A stretch of DNA of 64,000 bases from UMGS1312 sp964631595 (lineage in GTDB: Bacteria; Bacillota; Clostridia; Oscillospirales; CAG-272). The stretch is from contig CAZVXL010000006.1 in the NCBI GenBank assembly GCA_964631595.1, positions 22,459 to 86,458 on the forward strand. The letters are read 5' to 3'. Both the position numbers and the translations under genes were made by a program. The notes beneath the pieces were generated by a model that was not told the DNA's origin, ran no database searches, and saw only the letters and a program-made list of their open reading frames with translations. Below, in pieces: positions 51,460-60,924 of this stretch; position 1 is the stretch's first letter, and every line of letters begins with the position of its first letter.

Positions 51460-51828
51460 TTATTTTTCGGTCTCCACGCGGCTTTTATGGTATTGCTCCT
51501 GAAATTCGACCTCCGCCTCCATCTGCTCCCGTGTCAGCTTCATTCCGACCGGCACCGCGATGAGCTTATCCTCAACATCGTCCTCGCGGTAGACTATGCC
51601 GACGACCTCGGCGGTATACTCCTCCACCGGTATATCCACGCCGAGCAGATACACGTCAAGCTCCTCGCCGTCGCCGCCGTACACCTCCGGAATATACCCG
51701 TAATTTATCGGATAGGTGAGGGTGTACCTCTCTTTTTCGTGTACATATCCTATCGGTCTGTCGATCCTTATTTTCACCGTTTTCCCGAGAAAGGACGTCA
51801 CAAGTGCCTTCCGTTCTTCCAAAGTCAT
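51460..51828 (-). CDS. Short family-I inorganic pyrophosphatase
   Basis: 122 residues from ATG 51828 with GGGTGG 6 bases upstream; a frame open to 51924 would start inside the ddl terminator and is rejected. Family-I core with NYGYIP (42-47), the metal cluster DGEELD (53-58) and the late DDVEDKLIAVP (83-93). The canonical DxDxxD cluster has Asp at positions 1 and 3 but Glu at the middle position. The protein is roughly 50 residues shorter than typical bacterial enzymes, lacking N- and C-terminal parts. It should hydrolyse PPi, or a relative substrate. Confidence 0.82.
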   Translation of the reverse strand: MTLEERKALVTSFLGKTVKIRIDRPIGYVHEKERYTLTYPINYGYIPEVYGGDGEELDVYLLGVDIPVEEYTAEVVGIVYREDDVEDKLIAVPVGMKLTREQMEAEVEFQEQYHKSRVETEK

Positions 51829-51903
51829 ATTATCCACCCAAATGCCGAGCACGTCGGCTTCCTTTCCGAAAATTTCGCTTGATGCGCCGAAGGGCGCATC
51901 CTC

Positions 51904-51936
51904 AAAAAAGATGCCGTAAACCAAGTTTACAGCATC
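51904..51936 (-). terminator. Terminator of ddl
   Basis: 12-base arms (51910-51921 and 51925-51936, one G-T pair), 3-nt loop; six U's on the minus strand at 51909-51904. It starts 15 bases past the ddl stop. Confidence 0.88.
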
Positions 51937-51951
51937 TCATGAGCCGTGGGG

Positions 51952-52995
51952 CTATCTCGCCATAGCCTCGCTGACAAGCTCGTTTATAAGCTCTGCAAAG
52001 CCTATTCCGGAATGCTCCATAAGCTTCGGATACATACTGATCGGAGTACAGCCCGGCAGAGTATTGATCTCGTTGAAGACAAAGCCCTCGTCGGTCACAA
52101 AGAAATCCACGCGCGAAAGTCCGCGGCAGTCAAGCAGGCGGAAGATGATCTCCGCCGCGGCGCGGACATTCTCCGCCGTCTCCCCGTCGATCCTCGCGGG
52201 AATGTAGTAGCTTGCGGTATCGTTTTTGTATTTTGTATCGTAATCGTAAAACTCACTGCCGGGGTTGATCTCGCCGCAGCATGACACGACAAGCTCACCG
52301 TCGGCACGGCGAAGCACGGCGACCTCGATCTCACGCCCGACGATACACTTCTCGCAGAGAAGCTTTGTGTCGTGGCGAAATGCCTCCTCAACGGAAGCGC
52401 GAAGCTGTTCTCTGTCCTCCGCCTTGGATACACCGACGGACGAGCCTGCGCGCGCCGGCTTTACAAATATCGGATATCCCTCCGCCGCCTCCTCTGCATA
52501 GTCAAGAGCATCTTCGGCATCCGCCAAATACTCCTCGTGGGTGATTATCGCCGCAGGTGCCTGCGGGATCCCCTCGGAATTCAGCACCCGCTTGGTGAAT
52601 GCCTTATCCATGCAGACCGCCGAGGATGCGGAGCCGCACCCGACCACGGGAAGCTTCACTATCTCAAGCATACCCTGCACTGTTCCGTCTTCTCCGAAGG
52701 AGCCGTGAAGCACGGGGAATACCGCATCTATGCACAGCGGCTTTCCGTCGGCAAGAAGCCCTCCGCCGACAAGATCGAGCGATATCTCGGCATCGGTACA
52801 CCTCTGCCACTCACCTGTTTTTATTTTCGATATCTCACCGCTGTAGAGATACCATTTGCCGCCCTTTGTGATACCTATCATCACCGGCTCAATGCGGTCG
52901 CGGTCTATATTCTCAAGCACCGCCGATGCGGAAACGAGAGACACCTCATGCTCCGAGGATTCGCCCCCGAAAAGAACTGCAAGCCTTATTTTCAT
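51952..52995 (-). CDS. ddl: D-alanine--D-alanine ligase
   Basis: 347 residues. ATP-grasp fold with LFGGESSEHEVSLVSA at 8-23, the omega loop FVKPARAGSSVGVSKA, EIEVAVL and the Mg site FVFNEINTLPGCTP near the C-terminus. It joins two D-Ala for peptidoglycan precursor synthesis. Class with D-Ala rather than D-Lac specificity cannot be fixed from sequence. Monocistronic. Confidence 0.96.
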   Translation of the reverse strand: MKIRLAVLFGGESSEHEVSLVSASAVLENIDRDRIEPVMIGITKGGKWYLYSGEISKIKTGEWQRCTDAEISLDLVGGGLLADGKPLCIDAVFPVLHGSFGEDGTVQGMLEIVKLPVVGCGSASSAVCMDKAFTKRVLNSEGIPQAPAAIITHEEYLADAEDALDYAEEAAEGYPIFVKPARAGSSVGVSKAEDREQLRASVEEAFRHDTKLLCEKCIVGREIEVAVLRRADGELVVSCCGEINPGSEFYDYDTKYKNDTASYYIPARIDGETAENVRAAAEIIFRLLDCRGLSRVDFFVTDEGFVFNEINTLPGCTPISMYPKLMEHSGIGFAELINELVSEAMAR

Positions 52996-53050
52996 AAAAC
53001 ACCCCTATGTGACACGCTTATTTCTCCGCCGCGATCTGCGGCGTACTATT

Positions 53051-53884
53051 TTATGCTTTGCGGCGACTTTTGCATACCAAAATGCGGTCAAGCCCCGCAA
53101 GATCCTTCACGATACGGCAGTCAAGCCCGACGCGCTCGCCCTCAAGCATTGCCGCCGCGCCCTCTCCCGAGCCGATCTCTATCGCAAGTATCCCGTTATC
53201 GGAGAGAAGGACGGGATAATTTTCAAGTATTCCTCTGACGATGCTCATGCCGTCCTTGCCGTCGGTCAGAGCAAGCTCCGGCTCAAAGCTCAGCTCCGGC
53301 TCAAGCTCTCTCATCTCGTCGGACGAAATATACGGAGGATTTGCGGTGATGACGTCATAGCGCTCCGCCGCTATCTCACTCGGCGCGGGACAGGTCACGT
53401 CGGCAACGGCTATCCTGCATCTGTCGGAGAGACCGAGTGCGGCTCTGTTCTTTTCGGCAACTCCGAGAGCCGCCTCCGAGATATCCGCGGCACAGGCGGA
53501 TACATCCGCCCTCTCGGCAAGCACGGACAGTGCAACACAGCCCGAGCCGGTGCAAAGATCGAGCAATCGACCGCCCTCGGGCAATTCCTTTATCGCAAGC
53601 TCGGCAAGAAGCTCCGTCTCCGCCCTCGGGATCAGGCAATCGGGGCTCACGAAAAGCTCGCAATCCCTGAACCACCAGCGCCCCAGAATATACTGAAGCG
53701 GCTCTCTTGCGGCGCGCCGTCTTACAGCCGCCTCAAACTCGGGGGAGGGATATTCTACATCTGCCGAATACGGGAGGCTCGCCCTCGCCACTCCGCAAAG
53801 CTCCGAGAGCAAAAGTCCGGCATCTCCCCACGGATTCTCCACGCCCGCATCACGCAAAAGCTCTGCGGCACATCTCAGCGTCAT
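53051..53884 (-). CDS. prmC: Peptide chain release factor N(5)-glutamine methyltransferase
   Basis: 277 residues. N-terminal helical domain; motif I LLDLCTGSGCVALSVL near 105-120 binds SAM; the catalytic NPPYISSDEMRELEPE at about 183 binds the Gln side chain. It methylates the GGQ glutamine of release factors. Overlaps the DUF1385 gene by 4 bases, the common DUF1385-prmC arrangement (prfA is not visible next to it here). Confidence 0.95.
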   Translation of the reverse strand: MTLRCAAELLRDAGVENPWGDAGLLLSELCGVARASLPYSADVEYPSPEFEAAVRRRAAREPLQYILGRWWFRDCELFVSPDCLIPRAETELLAELAIKELPEGGRLLDLCTGSGCVALSVLAERADVSACAADISEAALGVAEKNRAALGLSDRCRIAVADVTCPAPSEIAAERYDVITANPPYISSDEMRELEPELSFEPELALTDGKDGMSIVRGILENYPVLLSDNGILAIEIGSGEGAAAMLEGERVGLDCRIVKDLAGLDRILVCKSRRKA

Positions 53885-54900
53885 TCTTCGCCGCTCTCCG
53901 AGTTCTCTGCGCCCTCGGCGCCCTCGGCGGAATCTGCGGAATCTGCGGGATCGGCGGGGAACTCATCGGGAAGCACCGCCTTGATCGAGGCTATCGCCAC
54001 CTCAAGCTGCTCGGCGGTGGGCTCCTTCGTCGTTATCCTCTGCATCGCAAGTCCCGGCGCGGACAAAACTCTCGTGAGCACATTGTCGTGCTTTCCGGCA
54101 TACATGATGAACTCAAAGCTTATTCCGACAACAAGCGGCAGGAGAACAAGCTTGCACAGCACTCTGAGAAGCGTATTATCCCACGGCACGATCGGCAGTG
54201 AGAATATCAGTATACTGATAATAAGGATCACGAAAATAAAGCTTGTTCCGCACCGAGGGTGAAATCTCGTGCAGCCGGCGGCATTCTCCGGAGTAAGCTC
54301 AAGCCCCTTTTCATAGCAGGCGATCGACTTATGCTCCGCCCCGTGATACTCAAAGGTGCGGCGGATATCGGGCATCAGCGCCACAAGCGCCATGTACGCT
54401 ATAAATATCGCGATCTTGATAATGCCCTCGATGAGGGTCTTGATCCAGCCCGCCGTGATAATGCCTCCGAACAGAGACGCGATGAAGGCGGGAAGCCACA
54501 TGAACAGCAGCATCGCAATGCCCACTCCGAGGACACCCGCCACTCCCATTACAACGCCCATGAGCTTATCACCGAGCTTTTCGGTGAGCCACTTTTCGAA
54601 TTTGCTCGGCTCCTCGTCCTCGTAGCCGACAAGCTCCGCAGATCTGCCGAGCGTCTTAAAGCTGAGGGCGAAGGTCTCTATCATATTGACCACGCCGCGG
54701 AGCACGGGGATCCCGAGAAGCTTATACTTCTTGCGGATCGAAACGAATTTCGACAGCTCCGTTTTAATGCCCTCATCGGTCTTTACGGAAAGTGCAACGC
54801 TCTCCCCGCTTTTCATCATGACTCCCTCAAGCACGGCTTGACCGCCCACCTTATTCATTCGGCAGGAGAGATCACGGGAGTTCTTTGCTTTATCTGACAT
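53881..54900 (-). CDS. DUF1385 domain-containing membrane protein
   Basis: 339 residues. DUF1385 signature: VGGQAVLEGVMMKSGESVAL, VRRTFEYHGAEHKSIACYEK-type segment (with the conserved YHGAEHK) and NAAGCTRFHPRCGTSF, with several transmembrane helices at about 110-175 and 230-290. A C-terminal Asp/Glu/Ser tail of about 25 residues. Function is unknown; almost always next to prmC in Firmicutes. Confidence 0.93.
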   Translation of the reverse strand: MSDKAKNSRDLSCRMNKVGGQAVLEGVMMKSGESVALSVKTDEGIKTELSKFVSIRKKYKLLGIPVLRGVVNMIETFALSFKTLGRSAELVGYEDEEPSKFEKWLTEKLGDKLMGVVMGVAGVLGVGIAMLLFMWLPAFIASLFGGIITAGWIKTLIEGIIKIAIFIAYMALVALMPDIRRTFEYHGAEHKSIACYEKGLELTPENAAGCTRFHPRCGTSFIFVILIISILIFSLPIVPWDNTLLRVLCKLVLLPLVVGISFEFIMYAGKHDNVLTRVLSAPGLAMQRITTKEPTAEQLEVAIASIKAVLPDEFPADPADSADSAEGAEGAENSESGEE

Positions 54901-54935
54901 GTCGTTAGCCTTTCTTTATCGGGTTTCACCCGTTT

Positions 54936-55304
54936 TTACAGATCGCAGTCCTCGTCGTCACCGACGGCAAATTCACGCATCGACACACGTCTGCGCTCCC
55001 TCTCGCTTTCTATCATGTCGGAGAGAAGCTCCTTCACGTCTCCCGAGGTCTTTATGTGCTTTATGTCAAATTCGGGAGTTGATTTGTCTGCCGAGCAGCA
55101 ATGTATCGTTCCGAGTCCGAATATCCTCTCACCGAAGCTACGCTTCAGAGTCACGTCCATGATGCGGTACAGGCGGATCTCCTCCTCCTTTTTATTCAGA
55201 AATCCGGTCTCGATCAAAAGCTTATCCTCCTTCAGCACATATTTTGTAAAGCTGAGAGGAAGTCCGAGAAAGGTTCGTTTTCTGTCGCTCCATACTGTTG
55301 CCAT
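54936..55304 (-). CDS. Small bacterial PH-domain protein (YdbT-like)
   Basis: 122 residues. The bPH_2 fold shows as FTKYVLKEDKLLIETGFLNK, EEEIRLYRIMDVTLKRSFGE and GTIHCCSADKSTPEFDIKHI. There is no transmembrane helix, unlike YdbS/YdbT. The C-terminal 20 residues are acidic. GGAGG 6 bases before the ATG. It lies 35 bases upstream of DUF1385-prmC, probably in one unit. A 7-bp inverted repeat (55321-55327 with 55334-55340) just upstream may be regulatory. Confidence 0.78.
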   Translation of the reverse strand: MATVWSDRKRTFLGLPLSFTKYVLKEDKLLIETGFLNKKEEEIRLYRIMDVTLKRSFGERIFGLGTIHCCSADKSTPEFDIKHIKTSGDVKELLSDMIESERERRRVSMREFAVGDDEDCDL

Positions 55305-55414
55305 AACAGCCTCCGTTTCCCGCGGTCACGTGCGACCGCGAATTGTCATTTCCGTATTACCGATAAGCCTATTTTAGCACAACTCGGTATAAAAATCCAT
55401 ATATATCCCGAAAA

Positions 55415-57766
55415 TTATAAAATATCCGCCGCCGCTCTTGCCTCTATCTCGCCCGCGCACAGATGATCCGCCGCAAAGGCATCGCGGAGCAGCTCCGCCG
55501 GAATATACGGATCGTATTTGTCAAGCAGCGGAGCCTCGCCGCCGCCGACAAGCTCACCCGTGTCGATGCCCTCGCGCCTTATCCTTGCGCCGAGCCTCCG
55601 AAGCAGCTCGTCTCCCGTACAGCCCTCAAGCTTGAAGGTCATGTAGAAGCAGCCGCCGAAATCCATTCCGGACAGCCTTGCAAAGTCGCTGTTTCTAACG
55701 ATATACCGCCTGAGAGTTCTGAACGATCTTGTACCGAGCCACGGGAAATATACCCATTTGCTTCCGCCGAGCGGCAGAATGCTCCTGCTTGTCATACCGG
55801 TGGCAGCGGCGACCGCTCTCGCCTCGCGAAGCCGCTTTACGGCTCCCTCTCCGAGATAGGGATACTCCGTATCCTCCAAAAGCACCTGCCTCATACGCTC
55901 CAGCACTCTTGTGTGTATCTCGCCGTGATCTCCCGGCCAAGCGATCTCGCCCTTTCCGGCTACGAGGTGTACGAATACGAGCCGTCTTGCGGCATCGACC
56001 TCCTCCACCTCCCAAACTCTGCCCGCAAGAGCAAAGCGGTCTCCCTTGGGCGGCGCCTTGGTTATCGTGCCTATCTCATCGGAGCCGCACCGCACGGTGT
56101 AATCCTCGGAATTCTTGAATACGGCGTAAAACTTGAAGGAGGTCACAAGCGCCTCCCCCTTTAGTCCGACGAGAAGCTCTCTCTCCTCCGTCATCTCAAG
56201 GAAATCATCGCGGAGCATCGACAGTAGCAGCTTTTTGTAGCTCTCCTTCGGCACCTCCTCAAACGGCGGCAGACCGAGAACCTCCGCGGCAAGCCTCTGA
56301 GCCGTCATCGCTCCCGAGGAGGCAAGCACGGACAGCGTTTGATGGAAAAGCAGGCTGTACGGCAGGTGCCTTACCTGCGGAGGCTCGATAAATCGCTCCT
56401 CCGTATAAAGCTGAACTATCGCTATTGCCCGAAGCAGCTCCCACGGAATAAGCTCCGGCAGGCTCGCGTTCGGCAACGGCTCCTCCTCGCGGAGCACCAT
56501 TATCATCTCCGGCGGAGCTTCCCGCCGTCCCGAGCGCCCCAAGCGCTGAAGAAAAGAGGATACGCTGTTTGCCGAGCCCATCTGCACGACTCTCTCAAGC
56601 CTTCCTATATCAATGCCGAGCTCCATCGTCACCGAAGCGCAGGTCACCGCTCTGTACTCGCTCTTTTTCATTCTCAGCTCCGCATCCTCACGCAGGGCGG
56701 CGGAGAGATTTCCGTGGTGAATGAAGAATATGTCCGGCTCACCGCGCCGCTCCGCTATCTGCCGCAGAGTTGCGGTGACGTGCTCCGTCTCCTCGCGGGA
56801 ATTTGAAAAGACAATTGCCTTTTTATCCTTCACCGAATCGTACAGAAACTCGAATGCCTCCTCAGATGCGGCAGGTGGGCTTTTCTTCCCGTCTGCGTCG
56901 GGCACACCTTCGACATTTGCCTTTTTGCCTACCGAGGGTACCGTCTCAAGCCTCCGCTCCTTTTTCCGACGGAGTTCCTCCGCCGTTTCGGGAGCAAACA
57001 GCAGCTCCGCCGTCTCCTCGGGAATATCGTGCACCTCGGCGTTTGCGATGCTTCTCGTAATGTAGAAATGCTCTGCGGCAAGCCGCCACCGTTGAGTCTC
57101 CCTCGGTATATCGGGGACAAAGGTCTCGCGATCCGTGCCGTGCCCGAGCCATTTCGCCGCAAGCTCCGGATCACCGACAGTTGCCGAAAGTCCTATCCTG
57201 CGCGGAGAATAGCCTATCTTGCGCTCCAGCCGCTTGAGCTGGCAGAGTATCTGGTTTCCGCGATCCGAGCCTGTCAGAATATGGATCTCGTCAAGAATAA
57301 CATATCTCAGCTCACCGAATATGCGTGAGATATCCTGCTGACGGCGCATGAGCATACTCTCAAGAGATTCCGGAGTGATCTGCAAAACGCCTCTCGGCTT
57401 TTTGAGAAGCCTTGATTTCGCCCCCGCGCCGACGTCTCCGTGCCATCTGCAAACAGGTATATCCGCATCGTCGCAAAGCTCCTCGATGCGGTCGAACTGA
57501 TCGTTTATGAGACATTTCAGCGGTGCGATGTAGAGCACTCCCACAGAGTCGGGCTCATCGCTCCAAAGCTCCGAAAGCACCGGAAAGAACGCCGCCTCCG
57601 TCTTACCGGAGGCGGTGGATGAGGTCAGAAGCAGATTCCGATCCCCGAAAAATATCTCCTCCGCCGCCGCAAGCTGAACGGGATGCAGTCGCTCCCAGCC
57701 GCGGCTGTATATGAAATCCTTTATAAACGGCGCAAAGCCGTCGAATATCTCCGCCTCGGAACGCAT
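55415..57766 (-). CDS. Lhr-like/BrxHI-like superfamily II DNA helicase
   Basis: 783 residues. Helicase motifs in order: Q-like segment and motif I TSSTASGKT at about 49-57, Ia APLKCL, motif II DEIH, motif III SATVGD, IV FSNSREE and VI QRLGRSGRR. The C-terminal 350 residues hold a winged-helix and a DUF-like domain of the Lhr/DpdF type. It is expected to unwind or translocate on DNA using ATP. Third gene of the TerB_N-BrxD-helicase operon, 17 bases after the ATPase stop, with a GGAGGGAAG site. In BREX type 2, brxD and brxHI are adjacent as here. No nuclease or methylase domain seen. Confidence 0.85.
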   Translation of the reverse strand: MRSEAEIFDGFAPFIKDFIYSRGWERLHPVQLAAAEEIFFGDRNLLLTSSTASGKTEAAFFPVLSELWSDEPDSVGVLYIAPLKCLINDQFDRIEELCDDADIPVCRWHGDVGAGAKSRLLKKPRGVLQITPESLESMLMRRQQDISRIFGELRYVILDEIHILTGSDRGNQILCQLKRLERKIGYSPRRIGLSATVGDPELAAKWLGHGTDRETFVPDIPRETQRWRLAAEHFYITRSIANAEVHDIPEETAELLFAPETAEELRRKKERRLETVPSVGKKANVEGVPDADGKKSPPAASEEAFEFLYDSVKDKKAIVFSNSREETEHVTATLRQIAERRGEPDIFFIHHGNLSAALREDAELRMKKSEYRAVTCASVTMELGIDIGRLERVVQMGSANSVSSFLQRLGRSGRREAPPEMIMVLREEEPLPNASLPELIPWELLRAIAIVQLYTEERFIEPPQVRHLPYSLLFHQTLSVLASSGAMTAQRLAAEVLGLPPFEEVPKESYKKLLLSMLRDDFLEMTEERELLVGLKGEALVTSFKFYAVFKNSEDYTVRCGSDEIGTITKAPPKGDRFALAGRVWEVEEVDAARRLVFVHLVAGKGEIAWPGDHGEIHTRVLERMRQVLLEDTEYPYLGEGAVKRLREARAVAAATGMTSRSILPLGGSKWVYFPWLGTRSFRTLRRYIVRNSDFARLSGMDFGGCFYMTFKLEGCTGDELLRRLGARIRREGIDTGELVGGGEAPLLDKYDPYIPAELLRDAFAADHLCAGEIEARAAADIL

Positions 57767-57783
57767 GGCGACTTCCCTCCCCG

Positions 57784-59199
57784 TTAAAATTCAAGCATAT
57801 CGGGCGTGATCCGATCCGCAGACAGTCTGCTCGGCTCCTCATCGGCGGTGGCGGCGGTATCGGTGTCCACCGCTATTTCGGCAATTGTCAAATTATTGCC
57901 GTCCGCGTCATTGTCTCCGATGAAGCGCTCCCTGCCCGTCCTCACGAGTATCTCACCGAAATCCGACTCGGGATTCTGATACATCAGATCGAGCGTCATG
58001 AGATAATCCCTTATTATCTCACGTGGGGTCACCATTTCGGCGGCTCCCGCTCCGGAAAGCTCGCCTCTGAGGAATATCTGCATTTCATCCTCACCGATGC
58101 GCGGCTCATAGCCGTAATACTTCGCATGGAGCAGGGTGAGCCTCATAATGAGAGCAAGCAGCTCGCTGTCGGAAAGCCTGCGAAGCCTGAGCACGGGGCT
58201 CATGAGATTTTTGAGTCCCGCTTCCGGAAAGGCACCGTCGGCAAGGCGGCTTCTCAGCGCATCGTAGCTGAACAGCCCTCGCCTTGTATCCTCAAGGAAC
58301 TGCGGCGTTCCGCCCATGACGAGCATGAGCCCCTCCGCACGTCCCTGAAGCGAATCGTTATACATCGAGAGTATCTTCTCGTAATTCTGCTCCCGCGAAA
58401 CGCGGTTGACTATCTTGTAGAGATTTACTCCCTCGTCAATGAACACCGCAAGCCCCTTATAGCCGGCAAGTCTGACAAACGCGGCAAGCAGCTTTATGTG
58501 ATCGTACCAATTATCGTCACCGATGACGGAGATAGCCCTCACGCCGAAGGCTTCCTTCGCCTCGGTCTTGTTTGAATATTCACCTCTGAGCCAGCGGAGA
58601 CAGCTGCTCATTCTCTCCTCGTTATCCGAGGAATATGCCTTATAGTATTCGGAGATAACAAACGCAAAGTCAAAGCCGCCGACCCCCGCTTCAAGACTGC
58701 GGCAGGCGGCATATATCTTCGATGTAACAGCACTCTCAAAGGCATCGGTGCTCGGCGAATATCCGGCTTGTGCGGCATCTGCCGAAAGTGATGACAGCCA
58801 TTTTGACAGTATCACGGGGAGAGCGCCGCCGTCGGGCGCCGCCTTGCAGGAGAGATTGCGTACAAGCTCCCTGTAGGTCGCAAGTCCGGCACCGCCGCTT
58901 CCGCAGAGACGTCTCTCCGGCGAAAGATCGCAGTCGGCGCACACAAATCCCCTGTCCATGGCGGCAGAGCGCGTGAGCTGTATGAGGAAGCTCTTTCCGC
59001 TTCCGTATCTGCCTACGAAGAATCTCATCGCGCCACCGCCCTCCGCGACCCGCTCCAGATCCGCGGCAAGAGCGGACACCTCATCGTTTCTTCCGATCGC
59101 GATATACGCCGCGCCGGATCTCGGCACAACTCCTGCGGAAAGAGATGTCAGCAGAGAGCCGAGCACCCTTCGGGGGATCTTGAAATCAGTGTTTTCCAT
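57784..59199 (-). CDS. BrxD-like ATP-binding protein (DUF2791)
   Basis: 471 residues from ATG 59199 (AAGGAG 6-7 bases upstream; a 22-residue longer frame has no site). Starts KIPRRVLGSLLTSLSAGVVPR, the BrxC/BrxD-type entry. Walker A GRYGSGKS at 63-70, Walker B LAVFIDEGVNLY near 250, followed by sensor-like MGGTPQFLEDTRRGLFSYD near 300; these are the STAND/AAA-like motifs of BREX BrxD. Expected to load or regulate the helicase. Adjacent upstream is a TerB_N protein rather than other BREX genes, so the unit is not a standard BREX locus. Confidence 0.85.
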   Translation of the reverse strand: MENTDFKIPRRVLGSLLTSLSAGVVPRSGAAYIAIGRNDEVSALAADLERVAEGGGAMRFFVGRYGSGKSFLIQLTRSAAMDRGFVCADCDLSPERRLCGSGGAGLATYRELVRNLSCKAAPDGGALPVILSKWLSSLSADAAQAGYSPSTDAFESAVTSKIYAACRSLEAGVGGFDFAFVISEYYKAYSSDNEERMSSCLRWLRGEYSNKTEAKEAFGVRAISVIGDDNWYDHIKLLAAFVRLAGYKGLAVFIDEGVNLYKIVNRVSREQNYEKILSMYNDSLQGRAEGLMLVMGGTPQFLEDTRRGLFSYDALRSRLADGAFPEAGLKNLMSPVLRLRRLSDSELLALIMRLTLLHAKYYGYEPRIGEDEMQIFLRGELSGAGAAEMVTPREIIRDYLMTLDLMYQNPESDFGEILVRTGRERFIGDNDADGNNLTIAEIAVDTDTAATADEEPSRLSADRITPDMLEF

Positions 59200-59268
59200 G
59201 TGTACTCCTTTGCTTATAAGCATCTCGGGAAAAGGGTCTGCGGCACGGGAGCCGAGGCCGTGCATTTC

Positions 59269-60876
59269 TCATTCGGTATCACCACCGACCGCAAATTCGG
59301 CTGCCTCCTCAAGATAATCGGAGATCACCTGCCAGCCGTCGCCCTCGTTTATCAAGAGCACGTCTCCGATGATATCCGTCACCGTTTCGTTGATCTGCGC
59401 GGCAACGCTGTCTGTCATAAGCCCGCGCTCTCGGCACCACCTGTCAAGCTCTCCGCCCTCAAGCATATATTTCACCGCCTCGGGGAGAGATATTCCGCCG
59501 ACATCCTGAGATGCCGCCGCACCGTCGGGCGCACCGTCGGACAAAGCCGCGCTGTCCGACACATCATCGAGCATACCGTCCGGCACAGCCGCCACCTCCG
59601 TCTCCGATTTGGCAACAGCCATGTCCTCGCCGTCGAAGCCCGACAAAAGCTCCGCCGCCGCCCTTGATTCGCGCTCTATCCTCTGCGCGATATCGGGTGA
59701 GAACGGGATCGTGGGCGCATCGTAATACCTTTCGTATTCCGCAGTGCTCTCCGTGCGCGTGCTTTTTCTCGCGAACAGCTCCGGCATCGCTTCCTCAAAA
59801 TATCTGTCGATGCACTGCTTCGCCTGATCGGAAAGCCCGTCCGTGTGAAGCCTCGACTTGATGCCCGCCGCGCGGCGGATCTTGTTCTCCGTATACTTTA
59901 CGGCGGCGCCGAGCATATGTCTCACACCGCTCCGTCTGAAGGCGGGGTAATACTCCACCGTAAGCTTTCTTTTCACGTTGTGCGCGCAAAGAGAGCCGCA
60001 AAAAGCATCTCTCGTGATCACCGCGGAGCTGTCCGATATGAAATACTCCTTCGGGAAGGCGGCGGCGACCGTCTCAAGCGCTCTCGGGAAAAGCGGGAAA
60101 TACTTTTCGGGGAGCTCCACTCTGCTGTTTCGCCTGTCATAATCGGCAAATGCCTCAAGCACCTCGCCCTGCATCACCCTTCCGTTCTCCACAGCCCCGC
60201 TCATGTAAAACTCGCGGAGCGTCGCACATTCGCACAGCTTCGACAGGATACGCCCCGTCTGCCTCGGCACACCGAGCTTATATAAAAGGCAAAAATCGCA
60301 CACCCACTCCGCCATATATTTGTCAAGCGCGGGATAGGTATCTCTGTACGCCAGCCAAAGCCCGCACAGGATCTCTATATCCGCCGCGGGATCGCTCTCA
60401 TCCGACAGATTTATCAGCTCGTAGATATACAGAAGAATGTACGACAGATCAGCCGGAATGTACTCTCCGCGCCTCGCGGAGTCTCTGAAATAAAGATAGA
60501 ACTCGCTTTGATACAGATTCATCTGAGAATACTGCGGGATATACGAAAAAAACGGGATAGCCTGACACGCCTTGCCGTGCATATCGCGATAGCGGAGTGC
60601 ATCGGCGCGGAATCTCTCGTAAAAGCTTCGCTTTGCGCCCCAGCTGAAGACGGAAACGCTCGAAATAAATGCAAGCTCGGGGGTGTAGGAGAAGCAGAGC
60701 TGCTCATCCGCGCGCCCCTGCCCGCCCTTCGGCGGATATGCACCGCGCCCCGCGTATCTGCTTCCGCCGCGTGCGGATGAGTTCCCGCGTGCGGGCACGG
60801 CAAAGCCACCGCCTCCGTTTTCGGAGCCGGAGATCACAAGCTCCGCAAAGCCGTTGTTTTTGTTCTTATCGTTCAT
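59269..60876 (-). CDS. TerB_N-domain protein
   Basis: 535 residues from ATG 60876, 8 bases after AGGAGA; a 15-residue longer frame is less well placed. Gly/Arg-rich disordered start (1-60), then a TerB_N domain at about 85-215: IPFFSYIPQYSQMNLYQSEF, RRGEYIPADLSYILLYIYEL and the LW..YR..YP.LD motif. A roughly 120-residue region and a helical C-terminal part (TerB_C-like) with many acidic residues complete it. TerB_N/TerB_C proteins were described with helicases and ATPases in stress-response/defence contexts. First gene of the three-gene operon, directly behind a consensus promoter. Confidence 0.85.
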   Translation of the reverse strand: MNDKNKNNGFAELVISGSENGGGGFAVPARGNSSARGGSRYAGRGAYPPKGGQGRADEQLCFSYTPELAFISSVSVFSWGAKRSFYERFRADALRYRDMHGKACQAIPFFSYIPQYSQMNLYQSEFYLYFRDSARRGEYIPADLSYILLYIYELINLSDESDPAADIEILCGLWLAYRDTYPALDKYMAEWVCDFCLLYKLGVPRQTGRILSKLCECATLREFYMSGAVENGRVMQGEVLEAFADYDRRNSRVELPEKYFPLFPRALETVAAAFPKEYFISDSSAVITRDAFCGSLCAHNVKRKLTVEYYPAFRRSGVRHMLGAAVKYTENKIRRAAGIKSRLHTDGLSDQAKQCIDRYFEEAMPELFARKSTRTESTAEYERYYDAPTIPFSPDIAQRIERESRAAAELLSGFDGEDMAVAKSETEVAAVPDGMLDDVSDSAALSDGAPDGAAASQDVGGISLPEAVKYMLEGGELDRWCRERGLMTDSVAAQINETVTDIIGDVLLINEGDGWQVISDYLEEAAEFAVGGDTE

Positions 60877-60924
60877 TTCGCCGTCTCCTGCCAAATGTGC
60901 TAAACATATGTTCCGTATCATTTT

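Noticed and set aside
51829..51924. Longer pyrophosphatase N-terminus starting at 51924
   Set aside because: It begins inside the ddl terminator hairpin region, while ATG 51828 has an ideal ribosome site.
55321..55340. Hairpin upstream of the PH-domain gene as a terminator of the helicase operon
   Set aside because: The 7-bp stem has no T-run on the minus strand and lies 75 bases past the helicase stop, next to another gene's start; listed only as a possible regulatory repeat.
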